NCBI GenBank assembly: GCA_003149735.1
Contig: QANA01000004.1
Coordinates: forward strand, 1-8,657
Length of the DNA: 8,657 bases
Direction of reading: 5' to 3'
Source of the DNA: Clostridiales bacterium
GTDB taxonomy: Bacteria > Bacillota_A > Clostridia > Christensenellales > Christensenellaceae
Shown: in pieces, positions 1 to 6,955 of the stretch
Numbering within the stretch: the first letter of the stretch is position 1
Layout: the number at the start of each line of letters is the position of its first letter
The notes under the pieces: generated by a model
What the model saw: only the letters and a program-made list of their open reading frames with translations
What the model was told of the DNA's origin: nothing
Database searches by the model: none
Position numbers and translations under genes: made by a program

Positions 1-353
1 CGTATTCCTTCTTCTAACAACTCCGATTGGCTTTTCCACTGTCCACATCGTTCCATTGCTCCTGCATAGCACACTTCAGTGCAGGCGCCGCACTGTACAC
101 ACTTTGCTGCCTCATATCGATGGATACTTTGTTCTTCCATCTGCTGCGCGCCTGCTCTGCATACTTTCGCGCAGGCACCACAGCCAATACATTTTTGAGC
201 ATCAAACAAAATTTGCATTTGAGAAGATATCGATTCCGGATTATGACACCATGCACAATGCAGGCTGCAGCCTTTTAAAAAAATTGTTGTGCGAATACCG
301 GAGCCATCATGCAGGGAAAAATGCTGAATATTATAAACCATTGCCCGCTTCAT
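1..353 (-). CDS. Glycyl radical enzyme activating protein (radical SAM), C-terminally truncated by the window edge
   Basis: This is the first 117 residues of an activase that uses S-adenosylmethionine and a [4Fe-4S] cluster to place the glycyl radical on its partner GRE. Seen: the N-terminus has the radical SAM motif C29-x3-C33-x2-C36 (K-G-C-S-L-H-C-A-W-C-H-N-P-E). Two ferredoxin-type clusters follow, at C55/C58/C61/C65 and C85/C88/C91/C95. Known: this double-cluster insert is typical of activases of dehydratase-type GREs and is absent from the short pyruvate formate-lyase activase, which agrees with the adjacent GRE. The ATG at 353 is chosen because a GAGG element overlaps the GRE stop codon 6 nt upstream. 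A second in-frame ATG at 341 is possible but has no comparable site. The gap to the GRE is 8 nt, so the two are co-transcribed and probably translationally coupled. The SAM-binding remainder of the barrel lies outside the window. Confidence 0.95.
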   Translation of the reverse strand, partial: MKRAMVYNIQHFSLHDGSGIRTTIFLKGCSLHCAWCHNPESISSQMQILFDAQKCIGCGACAKVCRAGAQQMEEQSIHRYEAAKCVQCGACTEVCYAGAMERCGQWKSQSELLEEGI

Positions 354-361
354 AGATAACC

Positions 362-2617
362 TCAGCGCTGTGTGCGCCCGATGATTTCATCCTGCATCAC
401 TTTATCCAATGTATGGAACAATGCACTGTAACCACATATACGCACTACAATATTTTGATGATTCTCCGGATCCTTCTGCGCTTCCAACAGTTGAGCCCGA
501 TCAATGACATTGAAGTCCATAATACTTCCGCCATTTTGCAAAAAGTTTTGAATCACACTGACAAACAGTGCATCTCCCAAAGGTCCTTTTGTCACCGGCA
601 AATCCATATACAAAACACCGCCACCCGGATACTCCGTATAATCGACTGCACTTTGCGCATGCAGCAGTGTTGCCGCATCTATCCCGCCTGCATATTCACT
701 GGGATTCCCGCCTCGCGAAAGGTAATCTCCTTGTTTACGACCACTGGCATTGGCGTTTGCTTCTCTAAACCATTCAAATGAATAAAACGTAAATAGAGAT
801 GCTTCAAAATATCCGCCCCGCGTATTGGGATAGCCATTGATCTGCCGGGAAATATCCTGCATACATTGTGCTGTAAATTCCCGCATTTCCGCATCGGGTT
901 GTCCCATTTTGGGAATTCGATTGCGCAGATATTGGCGAAGACTCTCTTCTCCCTCAAAATTATTTTTCAAGGCACGGCGTAATGCCTCCATGGAAAGATA
1001 CTTCTGTTCATATACTGCTTTTTTAATGGCAAATAGAGAATCCACTACCGTTCCCAAGCCTGTCATTCCAAAACTATCGGAATTATAGCGAGCCCCTCCC
1101 TCTGTAACATCCATTTCATTCTGAATACAATCCTCCATCATCGCAGAGTATAGCGAACAGGGATTAACCTGCGGCCACTTTCTCGCCAAATGGTTATAGC
1201 GATTGACAAACAATTGTATCTGTACACCGAAATTATACATACAGCGGCGATAGAACGTATCAAAATCCCGCGCCTGATAAGCAGGCATGAAATTTACCTC
1301 CTCACCTGCCGCCTGAAACACCTTACTCCAAGTTTCCGGGAACAGAGAAACATCCATCATATTCGCCAGATTCAAATAAATATATGCCCTGCTATTCAAT
1401 TCACAGGAAAGAGTAGGTTCCTGGCACCCACCGGCCAGATATAACCGCGCATCCTCTTCCTTTTTTCCTGCCTTAACCTGAGAGCGGATAATCACTTCAT
1501 CATTAAATATCGAAAGCACATTGGTTCCCGTCTTCGCCAATGCTGCCAGCTGCTCCAGATAGATTTTGGGATGTCCTGGTTGTACTCTTGCCTGCAATTT
1601 TGGGTTGGCAAAGTGATGCCTTTCCATGCTGGCAATCAGCATTTCCGTCACTTCGTTATACACTAATTTCCCCGCAGCATCACAACCGCCGATAATGACT
1701 GTAGCGTTGGTACCGCCAGGAAGTTCCCTGCTAAGATCCCACCTCGCATCAGTAATTGCCATAAAGCAATCAATCAGAGCCTGTGCTTCTTCTTTTATAA
1801 TTTCTCCGTTTTGTATATCCCGTACATAATAAGGCTCCAAAATGCGATCAATATGGCCATATACCGCAAACCCCATACCTTCCAGCGCATTACACATTTC
1901 CCGCACAAAACAAATTGTACACAATGCTTCATAAAATGTTTGAGCAGGATATCTGGGAACTCTTCCGGCGGTTTTAGCAATCTGTTGTAAGTGCACACGT
2001 GCCTGTATATCCTGTTCTTGCAGCAGCATTTCTTCTGCTTTCAACGCAAAGCGATCTGCAATACGCATAACAGCATCCAACGCTGTTATCATACTGCGAT
2101 AATAGGCCAATGTATGCTCGGAATGTTCCTCTCTCGCTGAGACCTCCTGCAGCTTTGCCTGAGCTTGCTCACGCAACCCGGAGAATCCATACTGCAGTAC
2201 AGACTCAACGTTTGCATAATGATGCGCAAAATCCGCAAACATCACACCCCCGATCATCTGTGTGTCCACAAAATGCGGAAGCCAGCCTTCGTTATATTCT
2301 GCCAACAATTCCGTATGCTTTGCCATCAGCCAATCAGCTAAACCAGGCTCTGGCGGCCATGTAGATGTGACGCTGTTGCGATCACGCCCGGTATCCAATT
2401 CCATATAGAAAGGGCAAGCCGGCATCAAATGCACAGTGCAATATTCCGCCGCCGTTTCGTAAATCCACGCCTTCTTTTCAAACGCAGAAGCATCAGGGTG
2501 TTCCGTTTCCCTTTGATCCAGTATACGGTACAACGCACTTATATCAGTCGGATATGTTTGATAAATTTTTTCAAATTGCGCAAACATTTTTTTCCGTTCA
2601 AAAACGAATTTCTGCAT
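362..2617 (-). CDS. Glycyl radical enzyme, PFL-like superfamily, eliminase/dehydratase-type active site, substrate unknown
   Basis: This is a cytosolic, oxygen-sensitive radical enzyme of 751 residues. Seen: the thiyl-radical loop G-G-C398-Q-E400-P, and the C-terminal radical loop V-R-I-C-G729-Y-S-A-L-F, with G729 as the predicted radical site, followed by Q-D-E-I-I-G-R-T. Family landmarks G-A-R-Y-N (508-512), D-S-L-x-A-I-K-K (526-533) and F-N-D-E (371-374) are also present. Known: Cys-X-Glu marks the branch that includes glycerol/diol, choline, hydroxyproline and isethionate enzymes, whereas pyruvate formate-lyase has Cys-Cys. The family most often has V between C and E, so Q here is uncommon. 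The G-R-x-D segment common before the P-Y-Y motif reads G-H-I-D (254-257). At 751 residues it is shorter than most characterised dehydratases (roughly 790-850). A start at 2617 is supported by AAGGAG 7 nt upstream, immediately after the ADH stop. The activase downstream and ADH upstream form its operon. Inference: it cleaves a C-O, C-N, C-S or C-C bond of a small polar substrate; no specific substrate is claimed. Confidence 0.93.
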   Translation of the reverse strand: MQKFVFERKKMFAQFEKIYQTYPTDISALYRILDQRETEHPDASAFEKKAWIYETAAEYCTVHLMPACPFYMELDTGRDRNSVTSTWPPEPGLADWLMAKHTELLAEYNEGWLPHFVDTQMIGGVMFADFAHHYANVESVLQYGFSGLREQAQAKLQEVSAREEHSEHTLAYYRSMITALDAVMRIADRFALKAEEMLLQEQDIQARVHLQQIAKTAGRVPRYPAQTFYEALCTICFVREMCNALEGMGFAVYGHIDRILEPYYVRDIQNGEIIKEEAQALIDCFMAITDARWDLSRELPGGTNATVIIGGCDAAGKLVYNEVTEMLIASMERHHFANPKLQARVQPGHPKIYLEQLAALAKTGTNVLSIFNDEVIIRSQVKAGKKEEDARLYLAGGCQEPTLSCELNSRAYIYLNLANMMDVSLFPETWSKVFQAAGEEVNFMPAYQARDFDTFYRRCMYNFGVQIQLFVNRYNHLARKWPQVNPCSLYSAMMEDCIQNEMDVTEGGARYNSDSFGMTGLGTVVDSLFAIKKAVYEQKYLSMEALRRALKNNFEGEESLRQYLRNRIPKMGQPDAEMREFTAQCMQDISRQINGYPNTRGGYFEASLFTFYSFEWFREANANASGRKQGDYLSRGGNPSEYAGGIDAATLLHAQSAVDYTEYPGGGVLYMDLPVTKGPLGDALFVSVIQNFLQNGGSIMDFNVIDRAQLLEAQKDPENHQNIVVRICGYSALFHTLDKVMQDEIIGRTQR

Positions 2618-2629
2618 TTACCTGCTCCT

Positions 2630-3652
2630 TTAAAATTTTAATACAACTTTTAGGCCTTCCCGATTGTTAACCAGACGGAATCCTTCTTCATATTCCTCAA
2701 TTGGCAAAACGTGTGTCACAAAATCTTTCAAATCAATTTTGCCCTGCTGCGTAAAACGCATAACTTCCTCATGCACAGCAGCTTCCCGATCCGGAATCGG
2801 CCATTGTACAGAATGAATTCGGAAATTATATGGCCCACCATTCCATTTAATTCCTTTATTCTCCTCTATTCCGATGCCATAAATACCAATCACACCATCC
2901 TCTTTAATCAGTGTCAGAGCCTCGGAAAGAATATCACAACGCCCAACCGCATCAATATAAAAATCCAATGGTGCCTGGCCAGCAGCTTTCACCGCCTGAG
3001 CAAAATTCTCATGCCTGGTATTGACTGCCAGATCTGCTCCCTGCTTTTTTGCTATAGCAATGCGCCAATCATGGTGTCCGGAAAGAGCTACAAAGGAGGC
3101 GCCCAACAATTTTGCCGCTTTAACCATTGCCAGTCCCACCGGACCGCAGCCACTGATTGCCACTTTGTCCTCTTTTTTTACTCCCAGGCGTTTCAACGCA
3201 CTGTATACTTCCTTAACTGTAATCAACATAGTTGCATCTACCGGATCGATTCCTTCTGGGATAACCTGTTGCGAAATATCCCCTAAATTAGCCGGAATAC
3301 CATCAGCCACCATGGCTTCATAATCCAATACACGCCCATATTCAGCAAAACCACCCCATAAGCTATGATATTGCTCCGTTTCACCCAAGCCGCTCCGCAA
3401 AACAAAATCTCCAACCCGATATTTGCTTACCTTACTGCCAACTTGAATTACCTGTCCAACCGCTTCATGTCCCAAAACGGCCGGATAAGTTGCAAAGCCA
3501 TTCAAATGCCCCGCAGTCAGCTTCGTATCAGTACCATTGCAGATTCCACAGGCAATTGTTTTTACCAGTGCCGTATAGGGGGTAATTTCCGGCATTGGAA
3601 TATCCTCAACCAGTTTTAATGTGGCATCTCCATAAACGATGAGTCCTCTCAT
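2630..3652 (-). CDS. Zinc-type medium-chain alcohol/polyol dehydrogenase (MDR superfamily)
   Basis: This is a 340-residue NAD(P)-dependent dehydrogenase that would interconvert an alcohol and a carbonyl. Seen: the N-terminal catalytic domain carries C35-G-I-C-N-G-T-D42 and G-H62-E63, the usual catalytic-zinc ligands. The Rossmann domain has G168-C-G-P-V-G-L. The four clustered cysteines of the structural-zinc lobe are absent; only C35, C38, C169 and one Cys near 229 occur. The third catalytic ligand is not obvious, because the usual Glu in the A-A-x-L-E-P segment appears as Ile (about residue 144). At the end of the second Rossmann strand the usual acidic residue is replaced by Gly192 followed by His-His, which suggests a preference for NADP(H); this is inference. 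A strong AAGGAG lies 5 nt upstream of the ATG. It is the first gene of the GRE operon, so it probably makes the GRE substrate or consumes its carbonyl product. Substrate unknown. Confidence 0.88.
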   Translation of the reverse strand: MRGLIVYGDATLKLVEDIPMPEITPYTALVKTIACGICNGTDTKLTAGHLNGFATYPAVLGHEAVGQVIQVGSKVSKYRVGDFVLRSGLGETEQYHSLWGGFAEYGRVLDYEAMVADGIPANLGDISQQVIPEGIDPVDATMLITVKEVYSALKRLGVKKEDKVAISGCGPVGLAMVKAAKLLGASFVALSGHHDWRIAIAKKQGADLAVNTRHENFAQAVKAAGQAPLDFYIDAVGRCDILSEALTLIKEDGVIGIYGIGIEENKGIKWNGGPYNFRIHSVQWPIPDREAAVHEEVMRFTQQGKIDLKDFVTHVLPIEEYEEGFRLVNNREGLKVVLKF

Positions 3653-3699
3653 ATGTCTCCTTCTTGACAGTTTTCTGTCTGCATATCACAGATTTTAAT

Positions 3700-3715
3700 A
3701 TGGAACCGTTTCCAT
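3700..3715. promoter_or_regulatory. LacI-family operator in the divergent intergenic region
   Basis: ATGGAACCGTTTCCAT is a 16-bp palindrome with one mismatched pair and a central CpG. LacI-family proteins with the leucine-lever hinge typically bind such CpG-centred sites. It lies just downstream of the minus-strand -10 element, covering roughly +2 to +17 of the dehydrogenase-GRE-activase transcript, where a bound repressor would block initiation or clearance. The adjacent lacI-type gene is the likely source of the repressor. CcpA acting at a cre-like site is an alternative, because the core TG..A.CG.T..CA is shared. Confidence 0.75.
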
Positions 3716-3723
3716 TTTTTATT

Positions 3724-3752
3724 ATCATACCATTGAATTTGCTGCAGTGCAA
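3724..3752 (-). promoter_or_regulatory. Promoter of the dehydrogenase-GRE-activase operon
   Basis: On the minus strand, TTGCAC (3747-3752) is separated by exactly 17 nt from TATGAT (3724-3729). The -10 is preceded by TG-G, an extended -10 element. The predicted start site is near 3717, immediately before the palindromic operator. This gives a 5' leader of about 65 nt to the ATG at 3652. Confidence 0.7.
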
Positions 3753-3759
3753 GAGATAT

Positions 3760-3788
3760 TTGCTTTTTTTATGAAGTCTGTTTATAAT
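3760..3788 (+). promoter_or_regulatory. Promoter of the lacI-type regulator gene
   Basis: TTGCTT (3760-3765) and a perfect TATAAT (3783-3788) are spaced by 17 nt on the plus strand. The -35 box sits 7 nt from the -35 of the divergent promoter, so the two promoters are back to back. The palindromic operator lies about 45 nt upstream of this promoter, so direct autoregulation through it is possible but less certain than control of the divergent operon. Confidence 0.65.
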
Positions 3789-3823
3789 AAAGCGGCAAGA
3801 TAAGTTGAAAGAGAGAGATTCCT

Positions 3824-4867
3824 GTGCGCTCATCGAATTCCAAAGAAAGCAAAAAGAATTATTTGACAATTGAAGATATCGCTTCTATGGCAGGCGTAGC
3901 CAAAAGCACCGTTTCCCGTGTTTTAAACAACAGTGGGTTTGTCAGCGAAAAAACCCAAAAAAAGGTCATGGAGATTGTGGAAGCGCATCATTATGTGCCC
4001 AACGGTATGGCCAGAGATTTGGGTCGAACCACCACCAAGTCCATCGGTATTTTTATCGGCGACATTTCCAATCAATATTTTTCTGAAATACTGGCAGGTG
4101 CAGAAGCAGTTATCAACCGTTCTGCCTTTTTCCCTTTCATTTGCCTGGTCTCCAGTGAACGCAGGGAAGAATTTTATGTCCGCGAAATGCTGAAACGCCG
4201 TGCAAGCGGTATTTTATTTGCCAGTGCAACCATTCATAATCCGTCGCTGATTTCCCAATTGCTGCATTCCACTTGTGCCATTTCCATTCAAACGGATATT
4301 CCTGATATCCAACGCATTGACTGCGAGAATTTTTCCGGTACTTATCGCATTATTCAGCATCTTATTTCCCTTGGTCACCGGCGAATTGCTTTTATCAATT
4401 CCTATGGGCAGGGCTCTGTATTGGAACAACGATTACAAGGATATCGTCAGGCATTAAGCGATCATGGAATTCCCATTTGCACCGATTATTTGAAAACATC
4501 CACTCGTGCTTCTTCCGGTTATCAAGCTGTCAATGAATTGCTCGATCTGCCAAATCCGCCTACTGCTATTCATTGCTGCAATGATCACATTGCAGCCGGC
4601 GCGTACCAGGCTCTGCATAACCGAAACATCCGTATTCCGGAGCAGATTTCTCTTACCGGTTTTGATGCGATTCCCAACACCTTGCTTATGGAACCGCAAT
4701 TAACTACTGTTTCCCAACCATTGCACCAGATGGGAGCTACAGCAGCCGAAATGTTGATTGCACAAATCAATTCCGGCGAGGAACAACCTGCAGCATCTTC
4801 TCCGCTTCTTTTTCCCACCGAAATTTTACTGCGCGGTTCCACCGCGCCGCCTTGCGCCAATCTATAA
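3824..4867 (+). CDS. LacI-family transcriptional regulator
   Basis: This is a 347-residue ligand-responsive DNA-binding protein. Seen: an N-terminal helix-turn-helix at about residues 13-40 (L-T-I-E-D-I-A, V-A-K-S-T-V-S-R-V-L-N-N) and the hinge helix Y-V-P-N-G-M-A-R-D-L (57-66), whose terminal Leu is the residue that family members insert at a central CpG. A periplasmic-binding-protein-like ligand domain follows (about 72-340), including S-L-G-H-R-R-I-A-F and L-T-G-F-D-A. The start is a GTG at 3824; the purine-rich GAGAG stretch upstream is a modest ribosome binding site. The next ATG would remove part of the helix-turn-helix, so GTG is preferred. It is divergent from the dehydrogenase-GRE operon and shares its intergenic region with a matching operator, so it is the probable local regulator. 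The ligand cannot be predicted; many LacI proteins bind sugars, polyols or their phosphates, which would fit an alcohol dehydrogenase/GRE pathway. Confidence 0.93.
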   Translation: MRSSNSKESKKNYLTIEDIASMAGVAKSTVSRVLNNSGFVSEKTQKKVMEIVEAHHYVPNGMARDLGRTTTKSIGIFIGDISNQYFSEILAGAEAVINRSAFFPFICLVSSERREEFYVREMLKRRASGILFASATIHNPSLISQLLHSTCAISIQTDIPDIQRIDCENFSGTYRIIQHLISLGHRRIAFINSYGQGSVLEQRLQGYRQALSDHGIPICTDYLKTSTRASSGYQAVNELLDLPNPPTAIHCCNDHIAAGAYQALHNRNIRIPEQISLTGFDAIPNTLLMEPQLTTVSQPLHQMGATAAEMLIAQINSGEEQPAASSPLLFPTEILLRGSTAPPCANL

Positions 4868-4873
4868 AAGCAC

Positions 4874-4911
4874 AAATAAGCACCCCATGCATTGTCACAG
4901 GGTGCTTATTT
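4874..4911. terminator. Bidirectional intrinsic terminator between convergent genes
   Basis: Perfect 12-bp inverted repeat, AAATAAGCACCC (4874-4885) and GGGTGCTTATTT (4900-4911), with a 14-nt loop. The plus-strand transcript enters a T-rich tract (TTATTTATTATCCTTT) and the minus-strand transcript also runs into T-rich sequence. It lies 6 nt after the lacI-type stop and 18 nt past the stop of the converging ATC-hydrolase-like gene, so it can serve both. Confidence 0.85.
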
Positions 4912-4929
4912 ATTATCCTTTATGTATAT

Positions 4930-5631
4930 TCACAGAATTACATTAAAATCCGTTCCCGCATATTCCTTCAACACAGCAGCCATCTCTTGACCATATTCTG
5001 CGGCAAACCGCTGCAATACTTCCTGAGCTACGGTTTTCCCTTCCTCTGCAAAGATTGCCTCTGCAATGCTGGAATACGTATCATATAAGTGTGCGCAATG
5101 ATACGCAAAGCTTTCTTTATTTCCGGGTTTCCCTTGCGGAAGCTTGCCTTCCTCAAAATTGGCTCCATACCAGATCTGCTGGCAATAGGTTTTACCATAT
5201 TGATTCATATTTTTCGGAACCTCAAGCTTCAATTCGGGGTTAAAGCCTCGGGCAATTGCCTGATCGATATGCGCGCAGTAAAGAATACCACATTCCTGCA
5301 GCCCCATTGCTTTAAATTGATAGCACCATGGGCAGGTGAACCAATGCGTTTCATAATTTGGCGTAAAAGAAACTTCCTGGCATTGATTTCCACCCATCAG
5401 CTGCTTCGCAGTTTCTGTATTTTCCCATTCTACATATTCCTTATAAGCTGCAAAATCTAAAGCCCGGCCATCACGTATAGCTCTCTGCGCCATACGATTG
5501 CCTCTTTGTTCTCCGTAACGCTGCGTTCCCATAATAAACGCCTGCCTGCCACGAGCACCAAAGCGATCTACCAATAACTTATAAAAATTTCCGATTAAAA
5601 ACGTATGATGCAATTCTGAAAATTCGTTCAT
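4930..5631 (-). CDS. L-2-amino-thiazoline-4-carboxylic acid hydrolase family protein, copy 1
   Basis: The protein has 233 residues, is cytosolic, and has no signal peptide or membrane segment. It is recognised as the ATC-hydrolase family (Pfam PF14196, from memory) by the N-terminal R-Y-G-E-Q-R-G-x-R-M-A-Q-R-A block (38-51) and the C-terminal Y-H-C-A-H segment (167-171). Known: the named member of the family hydrolyses the thiazoline ring in bacterial L-cysteine production from ATC; most family members are untested. Seen: Cys100 (C-P-W), Cys114, Cys119 (Y-C-x-H-I-D), Cys150 and Cys169 are all kept in the second copy, suggesting metal binding or catalysis. Cys103 and Cys84 occur only here. It starts at 5631 inside an ATGA overlap with the upstream lyase gene, with a GGAGG element 7-8 nt upstream, so translation is coupled. 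Inference: it supplies cysteine or a related thiol to the upstream lyase. The exact substrate is unknown. Confidence 0.8.
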   Translation of the reverse strand: MNEFSELHHTFLIGNFYKLLVDRFGARGRQAFIMGTQRYGEQRGNRMAQRAIRDGRALDFAAYKEYVEWENTETAKQLMGGNQCQEVSFTPNYETHWFTCPWCYQFKAMGLQECGILYCAHIDQAIARGFNPELKLEVPKNMNQYGKTYCQQIWYGANFEEGKLPQGKPGNKESFAYHCAHLYDTYSSIAEAIFAEEGKTVAQEVLQRFAAEYGQEMAAVLKEYAGTDFNVIL

Positions 5632-6935
5632 TTCAAAACCTCCTCCAAGTCTTTTGCCGTATTTTCAACCATGATATCCAGAATGACTTCATCCGTCTCC
5701 CGCATTCCCTGAGAAGCCAGAATTCCCACGCTGGAAATGGTTTGCTCAACATCTTCTTTCACTATGCCGTCTCCCGCATTAAATTGTTCCTGCTCCATTG
5801 CCAAATAGTGCCCCAGAATGGCTGCATCGACGGAAGAGGCTATCTTAGCAGCACAGGAAGGCTTTGCTCCATCACAGATAATTCCCGAAACGTTCGCCAA
5901 CGTATTGGTAATCGTCGCACAAATCTGCTCATAAGTACCGTTGTGCAAATAAGTAATTGCCGCTCCGCTGCCGCAAGCCGCACTAACTGCTCCGCAGTAA
6001 GCCGAAAGTCGGCCAACCGCCATTTTTTCATGAATCGCAATTAAATTGCTGAGTACCAATGCGCGAATCAACTTTTCTCTACTTACCTGAAGATGTTTCG
6101 CATACTGTATCACCGGCAAAGAAACAGTAATGCCCTGATTGCCGCTCCCTGAATTAATTACCACTGGCGCTAAGCAACCACTCATACGTGCATCACTTCC
6201 GGCTGCTGCATAAGCTTTTGCCCTAATTTTAATATCATCTCCGTAATATTTCAATAGATTAGCGCCTACCGAAGCGCCATATTCTTTTTGCAAACCTTCT
6301 TCAGCAATTTTTTCGTTATACTCAATCTGCCGACCAATAATTTCCTGTACGTCCTCCAATTTTACTGTGTTGGCAAACTCCAGGATTTCCCGTACATTCA
6401 TTTCTTCCTGGCTCGCTTTTTCAACGACCTTTTCCTGTTTGGGCTGTTCACAAAAAAGAATTTCCTCATCTTTTTGCAGTAATACGATATTGGTATGTGC
6501 ATCCCTGATTTCTACAACTGCCCTATGCTCTCCGGCAAATGCCGTAATGCGCACATGCAGCGGAGCTTTACTTTTCAACACCTTGACTTCACAAAAAGCA
6601 CACGTTTTTACTAATGCTGCCGCTTCCGCGATTTGCTCCGGCTGAATATCTGCCACAACTTCCAATTCCTTCTGCGCATTCCCTCCGACAGCGCCAATAG
6701 CTATCGCCGCTTCTACGCCTTTCATGCCACCTGAATTAGGCACAACCGCGCCTTTTACATTTTTAATGATATTGCCACTGCATTCCGCCAACACCCGCTC
6801 CGGCATCTGCCCCAAAATTTCTCTCGATTTTGCTGCTGCAAAGGCCAAGCAAATTGGTTCTGTACACCCCAATGCAGGCACTAATTCCCGTTTCAGTATT
6901 TCCAAATAATTCCGGTACGCTCTTTCTTCCACCAT
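5628..6935 (-). CDS. L-cysteine desulfidase-like protein (UPF0597 / CyuA-YhaM family, serine dehydratase alpha fold)
   Basis: The 435-residue protein matches the UPF0597/SDH-alpha family in length and motifs. Seen: G-C24-T-E-P near the N-terminus, P-N-S-G-G-M-K-G (66-73), S-G-S-G-N-Q-G (262-268), Y-C314-G-A-V-S-A-A-C321-G, and I-I-C354-D-G-A-K-P-S-C361. Known: related Fe-S serine dehydratases bind a [4Fe-4S] cluster through three Cys; C314 or C321 with C354 and C361 are the likely ligands here. The E. coli relative CyuA (YhaM) degrades L-cysteine to pyruvate, ammonia and sulfide. An ATG at 6959 overlapping the upstream reading frame by ATGA is also open (443 residues), but the ATG at 6935 has two Shine-Dalgarno-like elements and gives the family-like N-terminus M-V-E-E-R-A, so it is preferred. 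The gene overlaps the ATC-hydrolase-family gene downstream by 4 nt. Serine or another beta-substituted amino acid is the alternative substrate. Confidence 0.88.
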   Translation of the reverse strand: MVEERAYRNYLEILKRELVPALGCTEPICLAFAAAKSREILGQMPERVLAECSGNIIKNVKGAVVPNSGGMKGVEAAIAIGAVGGNAQKELEVVADIQPEQIAEAAALVKTCAFCEVKVLKSKAPLHVRITAFAGEHRAVVEIRDAHTNIVLLQKDEEILFCEQPKQEKVVEKASQEEMNVREILEFANTVKLEDVQEIIGRQIEYNEKIAEEGLQKEYGASVGANLLKYYGDDIKIRAKAYAAAGSDARMSGCLAPVVINSGSGNQGITVSLPVIQYAKHLQVSREKLIRALVLSNLIAIHEKMAVGRLSAYCGAVSAACGSGAAITYLHNGTYEQICATITNTLANVSGIICDGAKPSCAAKIASSVDAAILGHYLAMEQEQFNAGDGIVKEDVEQTISSVGILASQGMRETDEVILDIMVENTAKDLEEVLK

Positions 6936-6938
6936 TTT

Positions 6939-6951
6939 CTCCTGACCTCCC
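6939..6951 (-). promoter_or_regulatory. Double Shine-Dalgarno site deciding the start of the desulfidase-like gene
   Basis: On the minus strand GGGAGG (6946-6951) and AGGAG (6939-6943) lie 10 and 3 nt before the ATG at 6935. The alternative ATG at 6959 has only weak G-rich sequence upstream. The strong independent site also means the lyase can be translated although the reading frame before it is broken. Confidence 0.65.
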
Positions 6952-6955
6952 TTTA

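Noticed and set aside
362..2617. Pyruvate formate-lyase assignment for the GRE
   Set aside because: The active site has Cys-Gln-Glu rather than Cys-Cys, and the activase carries two extra ferredoxin clusters, unlike the PFL activase.
2711..3286. Plus-strand open frame of 191 codons opposite the dehydrogenase
   Set aside because: It is antisense to a clear MDR-family gene, has no ribosome site or recognisable motif, and has the composition of a shadow frame.
3700..3715. Classical CcpA cre site as the primary call
   Set aside because: The core is shared, but positions 3 and 12 of the 14-bp core (both expected to be A or T in cre) are G and C, and a dedicated LacI-type gene lies directly beside the site; kept only as an alternative.
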